Part shown: positions 17,204 to 24,158 of the stretch, in pieces
Layout: every line of letters starts with the position of its first letter
Position numbering within the stretch: the stretch's first letter is position 1
Assembly (NCBI RefSeq): GCF_001418325.1
Contig: NZ_LIPN01000308.1
Span: 1-33,983 of the forward strand
From: Streptomyces atriruber
GTDB lineage: Bacteria; Actinomycetota; Actinomycetes; Streptomycetales; Streptomycetaceae
Reading direction: 5' to 3'
Length of the DNA: 33,983 bases
Notes under the pieces: generated by a model
What the model saw: the letters and a program-made list of their open reading frames with translations, nothing else
Databases searched by the model: none
What the model was told of the DNA's origin: nothing
Position numbers and translations under genes: made by a program

Positions 17204-18661
17204 ATGACCCAGTCGTCAGTGGAGCCCAAGACCACCGCAGAGGACGCGGGCCCCGGCTCGCGCGTCCCGGCCGGCAGGTCTTGGCTCGATCGGTACTTTC
17301 ACATATCCCGGCGGGGATCCACGGTCGCGCGTGAGGTGCGCGGCGGTATCACCACCTTCATGGCGATGGCGTACATCGTCCTGCTCAACCCCCTGATCCT
17401 GTCCGGCAAGGACGCGGCGGGGGACACCATGGGCCAGAAGGCCCTGATCACCGCGACGGCACTCGCCGCGGCGGTCACCACGCTCCTCATGGGCTTCGTC
17501 GGCAAGGTGCCGCTGGCCCTGGCCGCCGGACTCTCCGTGTCCGGTGTGATCTCCTCGCAGGTCGCGCCCGAGATGACCTGGCCGCAGGCCATGGGCATGT
17601 GCGTGATGTACGGCGTGGTGATCATGCTTCTGGTGGTCACCGGGCTGCGCGAGATGATCATGAACGCGATCCCGCTCGCCCTCAAGCACGGCATCACCAT
17701 GGGCATCGGCCTGTTCATCGCCATCATCGGTCTGGTCAAGGGCGGCTTCGTGCACCCCGGCAAGGCCACCGTGCTCAGTCTCGGCCCCACCGGCGAACTC
17801 CAGGGCTGGCCCGTCCTGATCTTCGCCTGCACCCTGCTCCTGATCTTCATGCTGCAGGCGCGCAACACCCCCGGCGCGATCCTGATCGGCATCATCACCG
17901 GCACCGTCGTGGCCGTTGTCCTCAACGCCCTCGACGTGATCGACCCCAAGCAGTGGGCGAACGGCGCCCCCGAACTGCACGGCAGCGCGGTCTCGTCACC
18001 CGACTTCTCGCTCATCGGCGACGTCGAGTTCGGCGGCTGGGGCGAGGTCGGCGCGATGACGGTCGGCATGATCGTCTTCACGCTGGTGCTCGCCGGGTTC
18101 TTCGACGCGATGGCCACCATCATCGGCGTCGGCACCGAGGCCAACCTCGCCGACGAGAAGGGCCGCATGCCTGGCCTCTCCAAGGCGCTGTTCATCGACG
18201 GCGCCGGCGGTGCCATCGGCGGCGTGGCGGGCGGCTCCGGCCAGACCGTCTTCGTCGAGTCCGCCACCGGAGTCGGTGAGGGCGCCCGCACGGGCCTCGC
18301 CTCCGTCGTCACGGGCCTGTTCTTCGCGGCCTGTCTCTTCTTCACCCCGCTCACCGCGATCGTGCCGCAGGAAGTCGCCTCCGCCGCGCTCGTCGTCATC
18401 GGAGCGATGATGATGATGAACGCCCGGCACGTCGACTGGGCCGACCGCGCCACCGCCATCCCGGTCTTCCTGACCGTGGTGCTCATGCCCTTCACGTACA
18501 CCATCACCACCGGTGTCGCGGCAGGCGTCATCTCCTGGGTCGCCATCAAGATCGCCCAGGGCAAGGCGCGCGAGATCGGCGCCTTCATGTGGGGCCTGAC
18601 GGTGATCTTCATCGTCTACTTCGCCCTCAACCCCATCGAAGGATGGCTGGGCGTCCACTGA
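17204..18661 (+). CDS. NCS2/AzgA-type purine permease
   Basis: A 485-residue polytopic membrane transporter with about 12 or more hydrophobic segments. The opening EVRGGITTFMAMAYIVLLNP is typical of the AzgA (guanine/hypoxanthine) branch of NCS2 nucleobase:cation symporters. Further blocks are GLREMIMNAIPLALKHGI, GLFIAIIGLV, GFFDAMATIIGVGTEA and GGSGQTVFVESATGVGEGARTG, the last being the substrate/ion motif region. The start is the ATG at 17204 with GGGAG about 8 bases upstream. Lying between xanthine dehydrogenase and XdhC, it most plausibly imports hypoxanthine, guanine or xanthine for the adjacent enzyme. It may have its own promoter because hairpins separate it from xdh. The exact substrate is unproven. 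Confidence 0.9.
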   Translation: MTQSSVEPKTTAEDAGPGSRVPAGRSWLDRYFHISRRGSTVAREVRGGITTFMAMAYIVLLNPLILSGKDAAGDTMGQKALITATALAAAVTTLLMGFVGKVPLALAAGLSVSGVISSQVAPEMTWPQAMGMCVMYGVVIMLLVVTGLREMIMNAIPLALKHGITMGIGLFIAIIGLVKGGFVHPGKATVLSLGPTGELQGWPVLIFACTLLLIFMLQARNTPGAILIGIITGTVVAVVLNALDVIDPKQWANGAPELHGSAVSSPDFSLIGDVEFGGWGEVGAMTVGMIVFTLVLAGFFDAMATIIGVGTEANLADEKGRMPGLSKALFIDGAGGAIGGVAGGSGQTVFVESATGVGEGARTGLASVVTGLFFAACLFFTPLTAIVPQEVASAALVVIGAMMMMNARHVDWADRATAIPVFLTVVLMPFTYTITTGVAAGVISWVAIKIAQGKAREIGAFMWGLTVIFIVYFALNPIEGWLGVH

Positions 18662-18705
18662 GGCGCTGAGCCCTCCGCACACCCGTAGAGCCTGAGGAGG
18701 CCGAG

Positions 18706-19866
18706 ATGCTGGACATCGCCGACGAGCTGAACCGGTGGGTCGAGCAGGGACGTGACTTCGCCGTCGCCACCGTGGTGGCGGTCGGCGGGAGCGCGCCCCG
18801 GCAGCCGGGCGCCGCGCTCGCCGTCGACAGCGAGGGCACGGCGATCGGATCGGTCTCGGGCGGATGTGTGGAGGGCGCCGTCTACGAACTGTGTCAGCAG
18901 GCGCTGGAGGACGGCGAAACCGTCCTCGAACGCTTCGGCTACAGCGACGACGACGCCTTCGCCGTGGGCCTGACCTGCGGCGGCATCATCGACATCCTGG
19001 TGACTCCGGTCCGCGCGGACTCCGCGGCCCGGCCGGTGCTCGCCGCCGCCCTGGCCGCCGCCTGTGCGGGGGACGCGGCAGCCGTCGCCCGGGTCACGTC
19101 CGGGCCCGCCGAACTCCTCGGCCGCGCCCTCCTCGTCCGTACGGCGGACCCGGCGGGCTCGTACGAGGGGAGCCTCGGCGGACACCCCGAGCTCGACCGC
19201 ACGGTGGCGGGCGAGGCCCGCGCCCTGCTCGACGCGGGGCGCACCGCGACGGTGGAGATCGGCGCGGACGGCTCGCGGTGCGGTCAGCCGCTGGTGGTCC
19301 TGGTCGAGTCCAGCGTCCCGCCGCCCCGCATGATCGTGTTCGGCGCGATCGACTTCGCGTCGGCACTGGTGCGCATGGGCAAGTTCCTCGGCTACCACGT
19401 GACCGTGTGCGACGCCCGGCCCGTCTTCGCGACGCCCACCCGCTTCCCCGACGCCGACGAGATCGTCGTCGACTGGCCGCACCGGTACCTGGAGCACACG
19501 GAGGTCGACGGCCGCACCGTGCTCTGCGTCCTCACCCACGACGCCAAGTTCGACGTGCCGCTGCTGCGGCTGGCCCTGCGGCTGCCCGTCGCCTACGTAG
19601 GGGCGATGGGATCGCGCCGCACGCACGAGGACCGCAACGTCCGCCTGCGCGAGGTCGGCGTCACCGAGCTGGAGCTGGCGCGCCTGCGCTCGCCCATCGG
19701 CCTGGACCTGGGGGCCCGTACGCCCGAGGAGACCGCCCTGTCGATCGCCGCGGAGATCGTCGCGAACCGCCGGGGCGGCACCGGGGTCTCCCTCACCGGG
19801 GCGCACACCCCCATCCACCACGACGGCTCGCGCGAGCTCTCCGGGCGGATCGGCTCGGTCGCCTGA
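18706..19866 (+). CDS. xdhC: XdhC/CoxI family molybdoenzyme maturation factor
   Basis: A 386-residue accessory protein of the XdhC/CoxI family, which binds and sulfurates or delivers the molybdenum cofactor to xanthine dehydrogenase-type enzymes. The N-terminal XdhC_CoxI domain holds SVSGGCVEGAVYE (residues 49-61, Cys54), with LTCGGIIDI later. The C-terminal Rossmann-like domain starts near MIVFGAIDFA and contains LTHDAKFDVPLL, YVGAMGSRRTHEDR and the final GLDLGARTPEETALSIAAEI. The start is firm (GAGGAGGCCGAG then ATG). It lies 44 bases after the permease gene on the same strand, probably in one transcript. The family match and the xdh neighbours agree well. Confidence 0.9.
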   Translation: MLDIADELNRWVEQGRDFAVATVVAVGGSAPRQPGAALAVDSEGTAIGSVSGGCVEGAVYELCQQALEDGETVLERFGYSDDDAFAVGLTCGGIIDILVTPVRADSAARPVLAAALAAACAGDAAAVARVTSGPAELLGRALLVRTADPAGSYEGSLGGHPELDRTVAGEARALLDAGRTATVEIGADGSRCGQPLVVLVESSVPPPRMIVFGAIDFASALVRMGKFLGYHVTVCDARPVFATPTRFPDADEIVVDWPHRYLEHTEVDGRTVLCVLTHDAKFDVPLLRLALRLPVAYVGAMGSRRTHEDRNVRLREVGVTELELARLRSPIGLDLGARTPEETALSIAAEIVANRRGGTGVSLTGAHTPIHHDGSRELSGRIGSVA

Positions 19867-19940
19867 GGCCGCGTTTGCGTGACACTCGTCCAGGCCCCTT
19901 CCGGCTGCCCTTCACCTCCCCGCGTCACGATCGGCGCACG

Positions 19941-20345
19941 GCAGAGCGGCTCACCGTCATCGACCCTGCCGGGCGTGAACTCCACGCGGAATCCGAGCGG
20001 TCGCGGGTGCTCGGCAGCGCCGCGCCCGTCGAACTCCCCGACGGCATCACGATCCTCAAGGGGGACGCGATCCTGACCTCGTTCGGCGCCGCGGGCCACG
20101 ATCCGCTGCGGCACGGCGAGAGCGCGGGCCGCTTCGACATCACCCGCGCCGACAAGGAACACCTCGCCTTCGGGCACGGCGTGCACCACTGCGTGGGCGC
20201 CCCGCTGACCCGCATGGAGGCGGCGATCGCGCTCCCCGCGCCGTTCGACCGGTTCCCCGGGCCGCGGCTCGACGGGACGAGGCCGGCGCCGCCCGTCGAG
20301 CCCTTCATCGCGGACGGCTTCAGCGCGGTGCCGGTCCGGCTGTGA
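19941..20345 (+). pseudogene. Cytochrome P450 remnant with large internal deletion
   Basis: In one open frame, an N-terminal P450-like stretch (TVIDPAGRELHAESER to APVELPDG) runs straight into a C-terminal P450 stretch. The latter contains KGDAILTSFGAAGHDP, GRFDITRADKEHLAFG, the haem-ligand motif FGHGVHHCVG with its Cys, and a tail. About 280-300 residues that should lie between them (I helix, ExxR motif and most of the fold) are absent. The join falls where both parts carry a similar Leu-Pro-Asp-Gly-type sequence. No convincing start codon or ribosome site is present. The 3' end overlaps the SRPBCC gene on the other strand by 26 bases. Such a protein could not form a P450, so it is a decayed gene. 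Confidence 0.75.
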
Positions 20346-20772
20346 TGAGGCGGTCCGCGGCCCGGCCGAACATCCGCCGGGCCACGGACGACAGCACCCC
20401 GTCGCACAGCGCGGGCAGCCACCGCACGCGGAGGTCCTCACGCCACACCACCGCGGAGCCCCGGTCCGCGGCGGGATACACCTCGATCTCCGCCCAGCCC
20501 GTCACGAACGTCCCGCGCTTCTCCAGCCGGAGCCGCCCGGGCGCGGTGCCGTCCGGCGGGCACCACTCGACGACCTCCATCACGTCGTCGAAGCCGACGG
20601 GACCGAGCGCGCTGCGCGCGACGAAGACCGTGCCCACCTGGGTGGGCGGGGGAGTGCGGACGCTGATGCGGGTGAGCGGGGCGACGTCGCCGTGCCGCTC
20701 CCACGTGGTCAGCCGGCGCCACGCCTCGTCGGCGGGCAGGGCAGTGTCTCGGGTGATCTGGAAGATGGCCAC
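20320..20772 (-). CDS. SRPBCC (START-like) family protein
   Basis: A 150-residue protein with the pattern of the SRPBCC/polyketide-cyclase fold, a single hydrophobic-pocket domain. It opens with an ITRDTALPADEAWRRLTTWE strand and helix, continues with alternating beta strands (RISVRTPPPTQVGTVFVAR, RLRLEKRGTFVTGWAEI, SAVVWREDLRVRWL), and ends in a long C-terminal helix (VLSSVARRMFGRAADRLI). No catalytic motif can be recognised and there is no signal peptide. The ATG at 20772 opens a typical MAIFQITRD strand. Ligand and role are unknown; streptomycete genomes contain many such proteins. It overlaps the tail of the P450 remnant convergently, which supports that remnant being non-functional. Confidence 0.8.
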   Translation of the reverse strand: MAIFQITRDTALPADEAWRRLTTWERHGDVAPLTRISVRTPPPTQVGTVFVARSALGPVGFDDVMEVVEWCPPDGTAPGRLRLEKRGTFVTGWAEIEVYPAADRGSAVVWREDLRVRWLPALCDGVLSSVARRMFGRAADRLITAGPAPR

Positions 20773-20811
20773 GCCTCCGAGCGTGCCAGACGCGCTCCCG
20801 CCGGACCGCCC

Positions 20812-21621
20812 CTAGCGATAGACCTTGCCCGGCTCCGCCTTGCCCGGCGCGAGGAGCTGGGGGACCGTCACGAAGACGTAGCCGCGCTTCTTGAGGCCGT
20901 CGATGACGCCGGGGACGGCAGGCACGGTGCCCTTGTAGATGTCGTGCAGCAGGATGATGCCGTCCCGCTCGGTCTGGTCGAGGACCCGCTTCTGGATCAG
21001 CTTGGAGTCATTGGTCGTGTAGTCCTTCGCGGTGACGGACCACAGGATCTCGGAGAGGCCGAGCTCCTTGGAGAGCTTGTTGATGTCGTCGTTGGTGCGG
21101 CCCTGCGGCGGGCGCATCAGCGTCGGCTTCTTGCCTATGAGCTTCTCTATCGCCTTGTTGGGGCGCTCCAGCTCGCTGCGCGCCTCCTTCGCGTCGATCT
21201 TCGTGAGGATCTTGTGCGACCAGGTGTGGCTGGCGACCTCGTGCCCCTCGGCGTCCATCTGCTTCACGAGCTCGGGGTACTTCTCTATGTGGTTCTTGCC
21301 GAGCGTGAAGAAGGTGGCGTGGACCTCCTTCTCCTTGAGGATCTTGAGCAGTCTGGGCGTGTTCTCGCTGGGGCCCGCGTCGAAGGTCAGCGCCACGCAC
21401 TTGGCCTTGCGGCAGTCGACGGTGCCGAACTTCCCCTGGTCCGCGGCCTTCGCCTCCGCGCCGTCCTTGCGCACGGTGCTCGGCGAGGTGGTGTCGAGCT
21501 TGGTGCAGCCGGTCAGCGCGAGGGCGAGAGCCGCCCCCGCCGCGAGGACGGGGGCGGTGCGACGCAACCTCGTGGCCGAGTGCGTCGTCTTGGATGAAGA
21601 TGGCGTGTTCATGGGGCGCAT
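20812..21621 (-). CDS. Polysaccharide deacetylase lipoprotein (CE4/NodB)
   Basis: A 269-residue exported carbohydrate esterase-4 protein expected to remove acetyl groups from peptidoglycan or another surface glycan. The N-terminus is basic, then hydrophobic (VLAAGAALALALTGC), with a lipobox Cys, so it is probably a membrane-anchored lipoprotein. NodB motifs follow: TFDAGPSENTP, SHTWSH with the metal-binding His pair, and RPPQGRTN. A hydrophobic IILLHD block lies near the end. The usual TFDDGP has become TFDAGP, a common variant in actinobacteria that may alter metal use. The chosen start fits leaderless expression (see the -10 site); ATG at 21612 is possible. It lies 75 bases downstream of the PixA-like operon and may share some read-through. 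Confidence 0.87.
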   Translation of the reverse strand: MRPMNTPSSSKTTHSATRLRRTAPVLAAGAALALALTGCTKLDTTSPSTVRKDGAEAKAADQGKFGTVDCRKAKCVALTFDAGPSENTPRLLKILKEKEVHATFFTLGKNHIEKYPELVKQMDAEGHEVASHTWSHKILTKIDAKEARSELERPNKAIEKLIGKKPTLMRPPQGRTNDDINKLSKELGLSEILWSVTAKDYTTNDSKLIQKRVLDQTERDGIILLHDIYKGTVPAVPGVIDGLKKRGYVFVTVPQLLAPGKAEPGKVYR

Positions 21622-21627
21622 GCGCCC

Positions 21628-21633
21628 ACTATA
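21628..21633 (-). promoter_or_regulatory. Candidate -10 box of a leaderless transcript
   Basis: Read on the minus strand, TATAGT is followed by exactly six bases and then the ATG at 21621. That is the spacing expected if transcription starts at the start codon itself. No Shine-Dalgarno sequence precedes the gene, which fits. A clear -35 box is not visible. Confidence 0.4.
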
Positions 21634-21696
21634 CACAGGGCGTATACACCTGATTCATAGTGCCATCCGCCAGGGGAAAGCCCAGGTCAGGGCGGT

Positions 21697-22248
21697 TCAG
21701 ACCGGAATCACCCGGATCGAGGGGTGGATGGCGGTGTTCAGGTACAGCCGCTCCTTCTTGTTCTCCTGCTCCAGCTCCATCACGAGCCGGTACCGGTACA
21801 GACCGGGCTTGGCGGTGCTCATCACCGTGCCCGCCCAGTAGTAGTAGACGGGGGTGTACTTGTCCCGCATGCGGTCGGGCATCCCGTAGATCTTCAGTTC
21901 GTTGAAGATCCGCCGCTCCGCCACGTCCTCCTCGTCACCGAGCTCGGTGTCGAGGAAGACGATGTTGTTGATCTTCGGCATGGGCGGCCAGGTGCCGTCG
22001 AGCCGCTTCTCCATGTCGATCGGGCGCACGATCCAGTTGATGACCTGGCCCTGCTTGCACACCGTCTCCAGCGACGACGTGCCCTGGCCCTTGCCGCCGA
22101 TGCTGTTGTCCATCATGTACATCGCGTCGCTCAGCGAACCCGTCGCCGTCGCCCGCTCCATGTTGATGAGCGTCACGATGTTGAGCTGGACCGAGTTCAG
22201 CTGACCGGGGTTCTGCTTCTCCACGCCGCTGCGCGTAGTGGTGCTCAC
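21697..22248 (-). CDS. PixA/AidA-like inclusion-body family protein, copy 4
   Basis: A 183-residue small beta-rich protein, last gene of the six-gene operon. It shares with its three neighbours a layout resembling PixA/AidA inclusion-body proteins. Elements are a first strand (LNIVTLINMERA), a GQGT motif (residues 54-57), GQVINW ending at Trp72, YYYWAG (135-140) and PGLYRYRLVMEL (149-160). This copy is the most complete two-half version, with NELKIYGMP before the Tyr-Trp motif. No signal peptide or membrane segment is present. The GTG start has a strong GAAGGAGG ribosome site. PixA forms cytoplasmic inclusions in Xenorhabdus, and AidA is a quorum-controlled factor in Burkholderia and Ralstonia. 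Family membership is by motif pattern only. Confidence 0.6.
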   Translation of the reverse strand: MSTTTRSGVEKQNPGQLNSVQLNIVTLINMERATATGSLSDAMYMMDNSIGGKGQGTSSLETVCKQGQVINWIVRPIDMEKRLDGTWPPMPKINNIVFLDTELGDEEDVAERRIFNELKIYGMPDRMRDKYTPVYYYWAGTVMSTAKPGLYRYRLVMELEQENKKERLYLNTAIHPSIRVIPV

Positions 22249-22287
22249 CGTGCCTCCTTCGCGTACACCGTCATGACTGCCCGGTCC

Positions 22288-22713
22288 CTAGCCGACGAGG
22301 GACGACGACAGGGTGGTGGTGATCGGTTCGTCCCGCGTGCCGAGCCTGAACTTGATCTGGTACGTGATCGGACCGGCGTCCTTCTTCACCGTCCCGGTCC
22401 AGTACGCGACGTCGGTGCCGGGGTACACCTTCCGCTCCGGCTCGCAGATCTCGCTGTCGATGATGATGTCGTCGATCGCGACGAACGCCTCGCACTCCAG
22501 CGCGAGACAGTTCCACAGGATCTGGTCCCCGCGCCGGGCCTTCGTCTGCAGCTCCTCGGTGCCGAACCCCGTGGACCCGCCGGACTTGTTCGTGTCGTAC
22601 ATGTACAGATGGCCGTTCATGTTGCCGGCCGCGAGCGCGCCGACGGCGTCCACGACGGCGGTGATCGAGATCGGCCGCTTCACGGCGGCTTCCCGCCTCG
22701 GCTTGGTGGTCAT
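22288..22713 (-). CDS. PixA/AidA-like inclusion-body family protein, copy 3
   Basis: At 141 residues this is the shortest of the four paralogues. It keeps ITAVVDAVGAL (residues 17-27), GHLYMYD, GFGTEEL (49-55), Trp67 after GDQIL, YWTG (104-107) and a final YQIKFRL strand. It lacks the insertion between the halves seen in copies 1 and 2. Most of its length is predicted beta strand, and there is no export signal. ATG at 22713 follows a perfect GAGGAGG ribosome site, so this gene and copy 4 are expected to be translated strongly, consistent with abundant structural proteins. It lies 39 bases before copy 4 on the same strand. Function is unknown; assignment follows its neighbours and shared motifs. 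Confidence 0.6.
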   Translation of the reverse strand: MTTKPRREAAVKRPISITAVVDAVGALAAGNMNGHLYMYDTNKSGGSTGFGTEELQTKARRGDQILWNCLALECEAFVAIDDIIIDSEICEPERKVYPGTDVAYWTGTVKKDAGPITYQIKFRLGTRDEPITTTLSSSLVG

Positions 22714-22738
22714 CCGTGCCTCCTCTTCCGGTGGTGGC

Positions 22739-23551
22739 TCAGGCGTCGCGGCCGGGGCGCGCGGCAGGGGGGATGGGCAGCTGGCCGATGCCCGCCTTGG
22801 TGAAGGCGTTGCGCCGCGGCTCCGAGGTGATCTTCAGGGACGACGCGCACGTCAGGTTCACCGGATCCCACCGGAGTTCGCCGTTCGTCTGCGCCAGCTT
22901 GTGCAGCTGGATGCGCATCATGTACGAGTACGTCCCCGGACGGGACGTGTCGACCGTCGCCGACCAGTACCAGCCGTCGGTCACCATGTCCGGCGAGCCG
23001 TACTCCGCCGGGTACATGATCTTCGAGTCCACGGCCTCGCCGTAGATGTCGGTGATCACCGGCGCCGGGTAGCTCGCCGCGGCCGTCGCGTCCTCGGTGA
23101 CGACCTGGCCCATGACGTCCACGATCTTCTGCCCGGACATCCGGCCCCGCGTGCGCCGCGTGGTCTTGACCCGGGTGCCCACATTGCGCCGGATGCGGTT
23201 GAGCTCGGCTGCCGCGTCGGCGCTCGGCACCGTCGACTTGGCCGCCAGCTCCGTCAGTTCGGCGAGGGCGTCCTCGTCGGTCTGCCGGGCCCGCTCGACC
23301 TCGTAGCCGCGCGGCACGGTCGGCGGGATGGAACCCAGGCTGTACGGCAGCCAGTTGAGCACCTGCTCGCTGGCCTGGGAGCCGTCCCGCCAGTAGGAGC
23401 CGTTGATCGCGGTCACCAGCTCGCCGGTCCCCTGATTGTCGGAGCCGTGCAGCTTCATGTTGTCGAACAGGTAGGTGTTGCCTTCGAGCGTGCTGGACGC
23501 CAGCGCGTTGCCGACGTCCACGAGCACGATGATCGCCAACTGTTGGGGCAT
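22739..23551 (-). CDS. PixA/AidA-like inclusion-body family protein, copy 2, with long insert
   Basis: A 270-residue paralogue with the family start (IIVLVDVGNALAS), YLFDN, QGTGEL (residues 40-45), Trp67 (VLNW), then WYWSATV (194-200) and PGTYSYMMRIQL (205-216). Between Trp67 and the second half it carries about 100 extra residues. These include a helical, charged part (ARQTDEDALAELTELAAK) and a very basic segment (TRVKTTRRTRGRM). The C-terminus extends 50 residues past the core (ASSLKITSEPRRNAFTKAG). The ribosome site AAGGCGG precedes the ATG at 23551. The insert makes it the likeliest of the four to bind another macromolecule, an inference only. It sits between copies 1 and 3 in the operon. 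Confidence 0.6.
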   Translation of the reverse strand: MPQQLAIIVLVDVGNALASSTLEGNTYLFDNMKLHGSDNQGTGELVTAINGSYWRDGSQASEQVLNWLPYSLGSIPPTVPRGYEVERARQTDEDALAELTELAAKSTVPSADAAAELNRIRRNVGTRVKTTRRTRGRMSGQKIVDVMGQVVTEDATAAASYPAPVITDIYGEAVDSKIMYPAEYGSPDMVTDGWYWSATVDTSRPGTYSYMMRIQLHKLAQTNGELRWDPVNLTCASSLKITSEPRRNAFTKAGIGQLPIPPAARPGRDA

Positions 23552-23600
23552 GATTCCGCCTTCGTCGTCGTTCCCGGCTTTGCCGTCGTCGTGCCGGCCG

Positions 23601-24146
23601 CTACTGGCACATCAACGCGGGTGAATCGATGGACATGACGCTGTTGGAGCCCTCGTACATCTGGAGTTCGAGCCGGTACCGGTAGGGCACGCCCGGTGTC
23701 ATCCAGTGCGGCACCACCCCGGTCCACACGTCGAGGTCGAGCTTGTCGCCCTCCTGCTCCTGGCCTTGGGCCGACTGTCCGTGAGCCGGTCGGCCCTGGG
23801 TTCCCTGGCCCTGGGGCGTCTGCCCCTGAGCCCCGGCGCCCGCGCCCCCGGGCGGGGTCGTGGCGGGCCCCGACGCGGCCGCGCCGTTGTGCCCGCTCGC
23901 CGGCATGAACGAGATGTTCTTGATCTCGACCGGCGTCTGCAGGTCCAGGGCGAGCGCGGTCCAGGAGACGACCTGGCCGGGCTTGACGACGGTGACGAGG
24001 TCCGCCGTGCCCTGATGAGTGCTGTCGAATGCCCCGTCGTCCACCATGCAGAGGTTGCCGTCGAGCAGCGTCTTGACCGACAGCGCTCCGATGACGTCCA
24101 CGACGGCGATGATGTTCACCTGCGTTTTCATACCGCTCCTGTTCAT
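23601..24146 (-). CDS. PixA/AidA-like inclusion-body family protein, copy 1, with Gly/Gln linker
   Basis: A 181-residue paralogue with VNIIAVVDVIGAL (residues 10-22), QGTADL (45-50), GQVVSW (Trp62), VEIKNISFMP, then VWTGVVPHWMTPG (140-152) and a YRYRLELQM strand (155-163). The ending MSIDSPALMCQ resembles PixA-type C-termini most closely of the four. Residues 84-134 are a low-complexity Gly/Gln/Pro/Ala linker (QGQTPQGQGTQ and similar), probably disordered. Two starts are possible, 24146 or the internal ATG at 24131, each with a purine-rich site 4 bases upstream. It begins 12 bases after the adenylating-enzyme stop, so it is translationally linked to the enzyme genes. Function is unknown. Confidence 0.62.
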   Translation of the reverse strand: MNRSGMKTQVNIIAVVDVIGALSVKTLLDGNLCMVDDGAFDSTHQGTADLVTVVKPGQVVSWTALALDLQTPVEIKNISFMPASGHNGAAASGPATTPPGGAGAGAQGQTPQGQGTQGRPAHGQSAQGQEQEGDKLDLDVWTGVVPHWMTPGVPYRYRLELQMYEGSNSVMSIDSPALMCQ

Positions 24147-24158
24147 TCCACTCCCTGC

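Noticed and set aside
19879..20076. A 65-codon plus-strand ORF starting ATG/GTG in the P450 remnant
   Set aside because: It is in a different frame from the P450 similarity and has no family features of its own.
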